Part shown: piece after piece, positions 51,060 to 61,934 of the stretch
Position numbering within the stretch: position 1 is the stretch's first letter
Layout: each line of letters begins with the position of its first letter
Origin: Marisa cornuarietis
Taxonomy: Eukaryota; Mollusca; Gastropoda; Architaenioglossa; Ampullariidae
Assembly: GCA_004794655.1 (NCBI GenBank)
Contig: SMMW01000622.1
Location: 4,401,501-4,465,500 of the forward strand
DNA length: 64,000 bases
Direction: 5' to 3'
Translations under genes and position numbers: made by a program
The notes under the pieces: model-generated
Databases searched by the model: none
What the model was told of the DNA's origin: nothing
What the model saw: only the letters and a program-made list of their open reading frames with translations

Positions 51060-52605
51060 AGAGATATTTTGCATGTAATTTTTGTTAACTGGTATACTTG
51101 AAACGGACAAATACAAAGGAAAGTATACTTAGTAGATTGTTTATAATTTCAAGAAAATTAGCAACTATACCGCAAAATTTGCTTCCTCTCCTTGTGATGA
51201 ACACTTCTCACCCCTCGAGAGAGAGAGAGAGAGTGGGGTGAGGGGTAGTGGACAGAGAGTGTGATCCTCCATCAAGTTAGTCGGAAGGGCTGTTAACTGT
51301 AGTGCTCCTTTTATGTTCATATGAGAGGCCTTGCAACATTCAGAGGATAGCTGCACCCCTTCGCGCCATGCAAGGCCGCCGCCATTATCAAGGGTGATAA
51401 TTTGTATAGTTACGTCACGACCCCTGTTGATACGGGACCAGGGGAGACCACTCTTGGCTATCTCCCTGCACGCTGTGCCCAGAATTAAGTGGAATGAAAG
51501 GCTTCGGTGGGAAAGGTGGATGGGGGTGAGACGCGGTGGGCGTCTGGGGAATTGAAGGTTGGGGAAAAAAAGAGAAAAGAGGAGATGAGCGTTGGAATGG
51601 AAGCGCGTTGTTTCCCTTTTTAAATTTCGTTCCTACTTGGGGCTGTTTTACATCGTGACGATTTGCACCAATTATGCCGAAAATCCCGTCAGCTTAGTCG
51701 CGCTTGTCTCACTAAATCCCAAAAACTTAGGCCGTCAATAAATTGCAGTTGCACCCTTCCTGCCTGCTGGGTTGATTAGTCAATAGGAAAGGGCCCTACA
51801 AGTTACACTGGTGTAATTACACCTCACGCGTTGTCTTCCTCTTTCAAGGTTCTGGGTTTGTTTTTTTTTTGTGTCCATTGGCTCTACTCCTTATCCCCCC
51901 TTTCTCCCCCTCCCTCTCTCACTGTGTCTGGTAATGAAGGAAAGTTTTTTTCCCACAAGCTTGATGACTTCTGTAAAGTAATTGCTAAGTCCGCTCGTGG
52001 CTTATGAAGTTTTTCTTCTCCTGTCCACTTTTTTTCAGTTCCTACACATATCGGAGTATCTTCAGCAACCAGAGGGAATTAATCGAATGGAAGGGGGTGT
52101 AATTAGAAAAACACCTTGCTTTCCGTACAATGAGGTTAGTTATTTTTATTTCCTTAAAGGTTTATGGAAAAGGGCCTTGTTATCTTTGGCTACTGTCGTC
52201 AGGTCAAAAAATCAGCTGGCGAAATAACAACAGTAATATGAATGATAACCAGTAACAGAATCATCATCCTCATTTTGTCATCTTTCTCTTCATCATCCTC
52301 ATTGGCATCAGAGTTATGGTCTGTCGATAGAAAGAGCAGGAAAGGTACAATATTAAGAGCAAAGTAACAGCAACATTATTACAGTCTATGTATATTATAG
52401 TCTAAATCATTATATAAATTATAGTCTATCTCACTATCTATATCGGGACCACAGTCATCGTTTCGTCAACCAGATTTTGACAGTTAGTATGATCATTATG
52501 TCTCAAGTATCTTAGAAGCAATAAGTACCTAGAGAAATTCAAGAAGACACAAACCAGAAAATAAGCAGAAGAAAAAAAAAACACCATGGTATATATTTAT
52601 ATATT

Positions 52606-52671
<66 letters not shown>

Positions 52672-55600
52672 TATAGATGTTCACGTTCGAGAAAGAGAGA
52701 GAGCACAGGAGACCTACAATAAAATCAACATTTAGAAAAATGTGAATCGATCTGCAGTTTAAACATTAATAAAAGAAAAAAATGGAAGGGAAAAACGGAC
52801 GAATAGAGGGTCAACGATCGCGCGGCAGGCAAACGCAGACGGTATTCTGGCCGGCCAGGAGACCGCTCACAGCTGTCAGAGAGAAAGAGAGAGAAAGATG
52901 GAGAGAGTAAGAGAGATTTCATTTGGCGCCTTGGCTTTCCAACATAATCCCTCCATTCACAGAGTTTTTGCACTGTAAGCCGGACCAAGACCTGGCCATG
53001 ACATGGTTTGCAGACGCTCGCTGCCAACACAAACTGGCCATTTGTACTAAAGCTGGGCTGTGGTACCCTTAATCGCCCTTGGTGTGCTTTAACAACTGAC
53101 AGAACGAAATCCAACATTTCAACATGTAAATGCAGAAAAAAATGATGCATCGGTTCTCTCCACGAAAAGTGTAGAGAAACGGCCAGCAACAAATGAACAG
53201 GAATGGGGAAAAATGCAACGAAAGAAAATATTCCCCAAGACAAATACGATGACAAGGCCAATGATCATGTCTGCACTTTAAGAGCACTTTTAGTGTTCAA
53301 TATAATGACCAGTCGATACCTGCAGGGAGCAAGGTGGGGTGGGGGTGGTTGTTCTGATAACGAAAATCATTCAGCTGCACAATGGATGACGTTCGTGGCT
53401 GTGTCAGGCAAATGACTGCGCTGTGTGAACTTTGCCCCTACTGACTTCTTGATGCTCGCCTGAGCTAAGTGTCCACTTTATACGAGTTCCAAATGTGAAT
53501 CAAATAACGTAATCGCTTCCCTCATCCAAGCTCCCATTACTTCACTCCCCACCACACACGCGCACACGCATACCGACAAGTGCACATACCATGCCTACTT
53601 TCCCAAGATGTCTTTGCATGTATTTTACAAGGGCCATGACGCGAACTGTAGTGTTAGCCTGATAGTTGGGCCACTCTGCGTTTATATATATATATATTTA
53701 AAAGTGTAGCTCTTGCAAGAACACCGGCCTAGTTTACCGACAGAAACCAATCGTGTGCTATTTATTTTTTATGGAAAAACTACGAGTGTACCGAGCCAAA
53801 GCTCTGAACAAGCTAAACTATAAATGAAATTGCAAACTTCGAGTAAACGGTAAACATTAGGATGTAAACATAAACAGAATAATTAAGGGTGTAAGTCACT
53901 GATGGACTATTAATTATTTAAAAGCCATGTTTTATTTTATGGTTACGGCTTATTTGTGAAAAAAATATAGCCACTAAAAAACAGCTATAATAAATACAAA
54001 TTAAGCTGAAGGAGCAGAAAGGCAGAACGATGAAGGCGAAAAGAAAAGAATTAAAGAAAAAAATAAAAAACAAAAGTAGAAAGAAAGAAAGAAAGCCACA
54101 AAGTAGGAAATTAGGAAGAAAGGAGAAGGACACGGAGAAGTGGTCGATGATAGAGGAAAAAAAAAGAATAAATAATTTTTTGGAAGAAGAAAAGAGGAAT
54201 AGGATGAATGAATATAACAGCAGGGGAGGTGGGGGACAGAGAGCTGAAACCGACCGTTTCAAATAAAAATAGATTTATTTTTGCCGTGAAGGCAGAAGCC
54301 GCTGTAACTGTATTAAGAGGGCTGGAGGCGGTGGCTTTAATGCCGACCGCAACAGACCTTTATACCGAATTTCGCGAGTATTAAGCGCAGGGAGATAACT
54401 CTCCATCGCGATGTGCATGGTGATCACAGGGGAGACCATTCGTGAGCGAAGTACCGTAAGTAATGGCGTGCGATAGCCTAAACTGCTAGATAGGAATGTC
54501 TAAATCGGACGTTATTTTTAAGTACGGTAGGAAACTAGTTACCATTTTTTTCTTCCACTCCATCAGGAAGTTTGAGCAATTTCTTCAATTTCTCCCATTT
54601 CTCGTGCCAAGGAGGCTCAGATACGCCCTCCGACCGTCAGAGCGGGAGCACGCGGCGAGAGGCGATCGTGTTTCAAGGAGCGTTTTGTGCAGGCTCCCAT
54701 TATTGTTATCAAAAGAGATTGAGTGGAATGTACAAGTTGTTGGAATGGCAGCTAAATCGACTTGCCAGGAACCTAAGTAAATTGGATTTAGAAATAAATG
54801 TCTCCATTTTGCGAAAAGGATATTCTCATAACGCTGCTCGTTTTTTTCAGAGCAAAGGACTAGTGGTTCATTATTAACCCCCCCTCCCCCAAGTAGAAAA
54901 AAAACTTGGAGACAGCGGTGTGAAGATTTCAACAAGTAAGATTTTAAGTCAACTCCATGACAAAGATGGCTGCTTAATTGGAAGAGGAACAAAAAACGCC
55001 CAAATCCAGTTGGAGAGAATTGCTGACAGGGTGTCTTGAACAGGACCTGCATGATAATAAGCCCTTCCATGTCGTGGCTATCCGCAAGTTCGTGCCTTGG
55101 TTATCTGCCTGTAGTGCTGTCACCATATTGGCGGGCCATTATAACATACCATTTTAATTCTGCACCTAGATTTAAACAAGCTTCTTGCGTGACAACTTAC
55201 CTCCTGAATATTAGAGGAAGACAAATGTAGGTCTACTAGTAAATGTAATAAAGTCAGGAAGGTCGATTAAGAATGCAGCTTTTTAAGTAAAAATTTTGTA
55301 TTTGTGCAAGAAAGCTTTGAACATTCTCATAACTACTTCAAGCAGAAAGGAAAAACTGCAAAAAGCAAACCTGGGCAACAAACTAATCGCAGGTAAACTC
55401 TGATCACAAACTGTGATGTAGCCCGGTAGTTAGTCTGAGTCAGGAATGAGGACCGATGTGGCGACTCGCCAGCGTAGTGATAAATCACTGATATGTGAAC
55501 ACTGCAGTAATGAGGCTCGTAAGATCTTGAGTTTAGAATTTAGTCTCGAAGCACACAAACGTCTCTCTTGCTCTAATACCCAGGGCTTTTCTTCTCCGTT

Positions 55601-58600
55601 AAGTCCAGTTTCCTTCTCATTCAATGACCTTTTCCCCAACCTTCCTTCTTATCATCACGAGAAATCCCCTAAGTGTGGCAGTATTTTTGTACCAAGTAAA
55701 TAAGTTAATCGCAAAACATTTCTGGGGGATGGGGGAGAGATGTTTCAGAGGTTTAAGAAAAGGTCAAGCATTGTTGGTTACCGGCGAAACGGAGACCTTT
55801 GGGGTCCTGAAAATATCGAAAGTATGAGACCTGCGCAGAACGTTCAGCAAACATTTCCTTTTCCTGTACCGGAACTTACAAGAAATTGGTGCATTTCCCT
55901 GTTCACGGTAATTTTCTCGTATCCGGCCTAATGCATAGACAACTCGCCAAGCGGCAGCTCACTGTGGAGAAAAAAAAAATCTAGTAAATCGTTTTATGTG
56001 CTAGGAAGGAAGAGAAAATGACACAGACTGCAGATGGGGGCAATTTGTAGTGGGAGGAGGGTAATTATTCGGAACAGATTGTGGTGTGAGGATTATCTTG
56101 CATTTATCGACACGGAAGAGGCTGCCTGTAAGATTACAAGAACGACAACATATTCAAAAGCTTTCTTGCGAGTCGTTGTGTGAGGTCTAAATTTGGTAGA
56201 AGCCTGGTTTGCAAGGGGACTTTGCACCACAATTTCTTGTTTCGTGAGTAAAGCTCCGATGTTCATGAGGGCTTTGTACGGACTGAGGGGCATTTAGCAG
56301 AACTTTGATGGCGCATTTTCTCCCACTGTCCATCGCGGTACACATCACACTTCATTCCACCGCGATGAACCTCACGTCGATATACAGAAGGAAGTTACAA
56401 GACATCGTACACATTACTTCATTGTACAGATGAGCATTACAAGACACTTTCACTGCTTCATGCTGCTGCTGCTGCTAATGATGGTAATGATGATGTGTGG
56501 GAGGAAGATTTTATTGAGATGATGCTGACAATGACGAGGCTGCTAATAATAATAATAAAGCGTCAAAGCTCTTTACAAACTATTATCGAAAGTGCTTCAA
56601 CACGCTTTTTTTTAAATAAACCAGCATTAATCAAAATTTTACCGAGAAAATAGACGGGCAGATCTGAACACTGCTCGCGCCATCTAGCCCTTAGCAATGT
56701 AATGCATGCTTACCTACTTACAAGGCAGTAAACAGCGGAAAGAGCTAATTTACAAAATAATAATAATGAAGATTTTTATAGATTATTATTATTATTATTA
56801 AGTTACAAACAACAGAGAGGAGCATGTGCGCCGGAATCCAGCGCGCTGAGTCAGCGCAGAAGTAATGGTGGGATGGAGGGCACGTACCCGGTGACTGGTA
56901 CACACAGCACCCACAGAGAATTGTCGTCCATGTCAGGGATGATTACAGGGGACCTACTTTATCGAAGATGCAATCTGCAGCCTTCAGTCGTTGCCTGGTG
57001 TGAGGTGATCAATGCCCAGATACGTGCATGTCTGTAAAGAGGAAACAACGTCTACTGGCACCATCAAAAACACTGTTACTCATTGGTTTGTATGATGAAG
57101 GATTACTTACTGGCGTATACGAAAAATGAGTACTAACTGAGTTATCAAAAGTGATTACTTTTGGGCTTATTTGAAAAATGATTAATTATTGGGTTATTTT
57201 ACAGGCGATTTCTCAAAGGTTTATTCACTCATTCCATTTGTGCAGATGACATATGAACAAATAAATATCTTATTAAACAGAATTGCAAATAATGCATTTC
57301 CCGACGTTCATGAAATGCCCTTGTAGTGATATTTTTCTGTATTCAAAAAGCAGTTTGCCAGTTAAACACAGAAATAAAATTGAGGCACAATTTTCTGATT
57401 GATTAAATTGCAAAGCGTCACTGACGGAGGACAAAAAGCGTTCTTCAAATAGCAGTTATTCACGAGAGCAGGGCAAACTGTTCATGTCTTAAGACACAAG
57501 GCACAGAAGCAAGAAAACATTCTGAATTGCTTTGCACAGTTTTACCAATTACAATTCTAGTTGAACCGAAGGGATTCAGCTAATTACTCCTGAGCAATCT
57601 ACCAGTGAATGCAGCTAACGTGCCATTGCCTTCTACTTACGCAGCACTCGTCTACAAAGACGATATTTTTGTTCCAGATGAAAACTGGCTATGAGAACCG
57701 AGTTTTAAAACTGATTATTTCAAAAACAGATTTTTGTCATAAGCATCGCAAATGCCAACTCAGTGGAGTACAGCTACTTGTCTGAAAACTGAAGATTACT
57801 ATCAGAAACCTGTCTATGAAGTCAGTACGATTGGAGTGAACAACTATTAAAACATAGCCTCGGTCTGCAAGCTTCTGCCTCCTGGCTTTATAGTCTGGCA
57901 GCTACCTCGTGCCGCTTGGTCCTCTGCATCGTGTCCACCACTTGCCCATAGCGATAGCAGATCTCACAAAGGCTTTTAAGTTGGTATTCTCTAAGGGGCT
58001 TTCAAAATCAGTCAGACCTTAAAAATGGGACCGCTGGACTCATCAGCACCAACTGCTAATGTTGTGATGTCAGTCCGTCTGGCCTTTAAAACAAATTTAG
58101 GGGGGCTTTCAATGTTTTGATGAATCTAGTATCAGGGGAAATAATGATTTGGAACAGAACAGTACAGCTGCAGACCTAATTTTTTTTTTACACATTACAG
58201 CATTTCTAAAACTTTCATTTAAAAACTATTTAACAGACAGTTTTTTTAAATCAAAACTTCTTGCTTTGAATAGGCTTTTTTAAGAACAGTGCCACTGAAA
58301 TACTTTATTAAGATCATTTGTCTGTGTCTCATTTCTCCTTCTCTCGCTCTCATTTTTCTATAAATGTGTTTTTCTTGTGCACTAGTCCTTCACCAGCTAG
58401 CGTTATTAAATTATATTTTATGGCTTTGTTTTTTTATTTACTTTTTGGCATTTCGGGAAAGATTTTTGAGATTATCCCGGAAGAACTTATAACTCTTTGC
58501 ATTCCTTGGGAGTTACAGGGAATGACAAGTAAGAATCGAAACAAATCAGACATCATTTTAAATTCCAAGAAAAGGTAACAAGAAAAGATAGAAACCAAAA

Positions 58601-59500
58601 GAATTAAATATAAAAATAAAATATTTTGTACAACGCTGTTTTATGTAGGCTAATTGAATATCAGGCGCCACTGATGCTTCAGCCTCATGTCGGCCATTGT
58701 CAGAGTTATAAGTGAATGATTTGTCTCCCATGCATTGATGCGGCAGTGAAGCGTAAACTGCGTTACCGCCCTTGTGACGGATTAGCAAATCCATTCTCGC
58801 GAAGCAGTGCAGCATTGTGATGGAGTGCCACGATCTGCAGCCATCTTGGGACTGGAGATGGACACCGTAAATCGAGGTCGAGCATACTGTGACTTCCAGC
58901 TGGAGTGGCTGTATCAAAACTTGTGAAGCTCGAATGAGACTCCTCTCACTCCACGGTCCCTCCCGTTCGCAGAGGTCTCCGAAGGTTATGAAAGGAATTC
59001 TTTTTATCTGATGGTCGATGGCCCCTGTGGCACTGTCTAAAACTGACTGGCTGCTGTGGTCCGCATTGCCTTATTTCTATCGCACTTTAGAATCTCTCCG
59101 TCCTTCTTTATTTCGCATTGTATCGCTTTTGTGTCCTTTTGCACCTAAACTGGCGAACACCGAAGCTGAAAGATGTAAAATTGAATTGCGCACAGCAAAG
59201 CTATTGGGGCTTCTAAGGCAATAGGAATCAAAGCTCGAACAGCATCGTGTATAAAGATTTAAGCGATGGAAGGGGGTAGTAAGAAAGGGAAGAGTAAATG
59301 GAGAATGAGAAAGATGTAATCACATAAATAAGCCTATTTAACTGATTGTCCTTATTTTCTATATTATTGATAATAATTTGGCTAATATTGAAAACCGTCT
59401 CTTGCACGCTTCCTTCAGGTAATCTCAAAGATCGCCGTGGTCTCTAGCGGTCGCACGTGAGCGTGTGGAGGGGAAAGGTTAAAGGGGCTGCACGAACTCT
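51060..59500. other. Gene-free stretch
   Basis: It contains (GT)n at 52.6 kb, short GA, AT and TAA runs, and AT-rich DNA around 57-58.3 kb. A possible 3' acceptor to donor segment (TTTTTTTCAG to GTTAGT, about 52039-52134) is open in one frame but matches no family I know. The 178-codon minus-strand ORF at 52725-53261 has no recognised domain. A palindrome-rich block at 58650-58870 has few low-complexity runs and could be regulatory. Confidence 0.45.
52608..52670. repeat. (GT)n microsatellite
   Basis: About 31 uninterrupted GT units. Confidence 0.97.
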
Positions 59501-59507
59501 GCTCCTG

Positions 59508-59515
59508 TGACGTCA
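59508..59515. promoter_or_regulatory. CRE-like palindrome
   Basis: TGACGTCA, the CREB/ATF consensus, lies in CG-richer DNA about 370 bp upstream of the THAP fragments. It could belong to an old promoter. Two more copies occur at 4454 and 6982 without nearby exons, so chance is plausible. Confidence 0.25.
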
Positions 59516-59869
59516 TGATGGATCACCGAGGCCAAAACTTTCTCACTCTGCCTTGTTGAAATCGTGATGCTCGTCGTGCATGAATCATGACGACGGTGCG
59601 TTTAGAGCGATGGTGGCGCCTCTAGGCTAGACAAGGAACGTCACTAAGCCCCTTTTCGTGATCGGACCAGCACGAAGATTGCACGATCAGGATCAGAGGG
59701 ATGCAAACCAGAGAGCATAGATAAGGAGAGGTTTCTCTCGCAACATAAGGGGAAAATAGTTGGTTAGAGTTATCTTTCCTGACTTGGGCAGAAGTCAGCA
59801 GTGATGATCGTGTGAGACAAGGTGGACAATTTCGTTCTGCAAGAAACTCTCAGAACGCCAGATTTAAAT

Positions 59870-60440
59870 TAAGCTCGAAAGGGAAGCTTTTTATACTTTC
59901 CCGAAGGACGAAGAGAGGTAAGCTATGCATTTATTCTCAATTTACGATAAGTGTACTGTAAGTTGAAAGCCGTCTGCTACAACGCGGTTGCTCGTCACTA
60001 TGGATATTAAAATTACTATAATGATTTACTATAGTGTGAGATGGATTCTCACTTATGCGATGATGAAGCTACTGAAATTTTGTATACCATTATCAGTTAA
60101 GGCATTCGTCATTGGGATGTGGTGTTGGCCTTAACGTTTGGTACATCTGAGTACGCAGTCTTATAATGTTATTACTTATTAATTTTTCATAACTAAAATA
60201 TTTGTTACTAATATAATGAAACAATTATTACAACAGGCGAAAATTATGGATGAATTTCACAAGAAGAAAAGATTTTGACCACCTAACACCATCTGATGTG
60301 TATGGAAAACTGTTTTTGTTCAGATCATTTCAAGGAAAGTGAATATAACTGTCCACCCCACTGAAAAAAGGTCTTGTCTGGAATGCTATACCCAGTTTTC
60401 TCCATTCACCATACAAGGTTGATAACTTACATTTAATAAA
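59870..60440 (+). pseudogene. THAP zinc-finger domain relic, split by an intron and frameshifted
   Basis: 59880-59917 reads EAFYTFPKDEER and ends at a GTAAGC donor (59918). An acceptor ACAACAG ends at 60236, and the next exon continues in phase as RKLWMNFTRRKDF. This is the FxxFPKD...RxxW core of the THAP DNA-binding C2CH finger. Near 60306-60311 the frame shifts, and the sequence reads CFCSDHFKESEYN, holding the finger's final Cys-x2-His. After a second shift near 60360 it reads LKKGLVWNAIPS, matching the AVPxxF end motif. The N-terminal C-x-C part is not readable: a stop (TAA) lies in frame about 10 codons before FYTFP. THAP proteins are DNA-binding factors, some derived from P-element transposases. 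The retained intron argues against a processed copy. It may be a dead gene, a dead transposon exon, or a live gene with sequence errors. Confidence 0.72.
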
Positions 60441-60816
60441 TTATAATATATTCCCATATATATATATAAATTAGCCCATATTTGATGGACCTTTTTTTCT
60501 CTTATTATTTTAAAATTAACATTTGTCATGTAAGAGCATTCTAAATGGCATATAAGGCTGATGATGATCATAGCTTGCACTGCAAAAAGTCTGTTTGAGT
60601 GTATGTTTGTGTGCGTGCATGTTTGTACAGATACTACATGTAAATAAATAGGATATGTGGGCTACTGTTCACTCCTCATTCATCATCATCTGGGCATAAA
60701 GAGTTACTATGTGACACTGTTAAAGCACCCTTATCCAGTCAACTAACTTGTCTGACAAGTTGGAAGATAACTGTGCAAGCTCTGCACAAATCATGGTGTT
60801 TTATTCCTTCTTACAG

Positions 60817-61070
60817 AAAGACTGACTAGAAAACTGTTTTCTTACATTCATGGAAAGTGGTGGTATCTACAAAATCCCACTGCAGATAGTGTGCCTATTG
60901 CAAAAAATATTAACCAGTTACTCCCTGGGGAAAAAGTTAAAGCTCAGTTAATTCGACTTCTTTTGGGACAGCTAATGAGCAGTGACCTCTGCTATCCACT
61001 TGGTGCATGTGATCTGAAAGGGAGTTTGATTAATTTCTCTACGACTGTTCACCTAAATTTTACTCTGTAA
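60817..61070 (+). CDS. Terminal coding exon of an unrecognised gene
   Basis: The acceptor TTCCTTCTTACAG ends at 60816. An open frame of 84 codons then runs from 60819 to TAA at 61068-61070, entering with two bases carried over from a previous exon. The sequence looks protein-like: GKWWYLQNPTADSVP, then an amphipathic helical part (NINQLLPGEKV, KAQLIRLLLGQLM) and a beta-like end (GSLINFSTTVHLNFTL). Codon use is even and there is no low complexity. I could not place it in a family. AATAAA lies at 61291-61296, about 220 bp after the stop. It may belong to the same transcription unit as the THAP fragments 400 bp upstream, but the frame link is not shown. It lacks an early Met, as expected for an internal start. 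Confidence 0.6.
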
Positions 61071-61296
61071 GATAGTTTTGCATCTTGTTCTGAGAATGGA
61101 ACAAAACGAAATTAAAAAATTTGGCAGTTACACTATTTGTAGGCTTGTAAACTAATTTAGAATTTTTTTTTAGAATAGTGTGAAAGAAAATGTAAATCTT
61201 TCTTTAAAGTAAATAAATGGGAAGAAAAATTATTCCTTTGAGTATCTGCTTGCTGTTTTCTTTAAATTAATTGTTCACCAATGTGCTTACAATAAA
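61071..61296 (+). other. Probable 3'UTR with AATAAA
   Basis: AT-rich sequence after the stop, with the AATAAA hexamer at 61291-61296. The end of the transcript is inferred. Confidence 0.45.
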
Positions 61297-61668
61297 GGAT
61301 ATGAAGGGATATGCATATGTATATAGCTCTTTTTACTAGCAGTATTATGATCTGTGTGATAATTTATTGTTGCACGCTTATATGGCAAATATGTAAAAAT
61401 ATATATGTCTATACACGTGAGCAAGTCCTCTGATTATGAGCATGTTTGTGTTATGTTTATATTTATGTGTAAGTCTTAACTTTTTTCTCATATTGATGAA
61501 TAAGAATTTCATTTATTCTAAATAAATACAAATTTGTGCTCGTGGACTTGCTGCTTGAACTTATAAAAGTTATCCTTTTAAAATATAGTTAGGGCTAGTC
61601 AGCTGTTATATATGTATTTAAACCCTCTCAAACTTCCATGATCTAAGCAGAATAAAAGACATTAAAAC

Positions 61669-61932
61669 CTGGGGTCAGTTGCATGACACATTTCTAATTT
61701 TAAACACTTTTAGGTTTAAACTCTTTTTTTTAGAAAGGCATAACACATTTTCAGAACTTTTTTTAAAATAAGAAAACGCTTTTTAAACCATATTTTCGTT
61801 TCCTTCAGCACTTTTTTGTGTGCAGCGCGTCTAAATGGCATATGAGCGATTTTTGAAGAATAAACAGTTTCTAGATTTCCTTCTTTGAAACAGTTTTAAG
61901 GTGTAGAAACATGTGGTGCAACTAGTCCCTGT
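61669..61932. mobile_element. Second, more decayed copy of the 30.6-kb inverted-repeat element
   Basis: The left end GGGGTCAGTTGCATGACACA and the right end (reverse complement GGGACTAGTTGCACCACATG) match the ends of 30625-30899. TTTCTAA and AAACACTTTTAGG-type blocks lie inside. No clear target duplication remains. Confidence 0.72.
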
Positions 61933-61934
61933 CT

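Noticed and set aside
52039..52134. Possible internal exon (TTTTTTTCAG to GTTAGT)
   Set aside because: Open in one frame with plausible splice sites, but no similarity recognised and such matches are common in AT-rich DNA.
52725..53261. 178-codon minus-strand ORF with hydrophobic N-terminus
   Set aside because: No family signature. The hydrophobic and Ser/Leu parts coincide with A-rich and GA-rich DNA on the other strand.
60297..60323. Reading the THAP frameshift as a small GT-AG intron
   Set aside because: Only about 27 bases, far below a workable intron, and it would remove the Cys codons of the finger.
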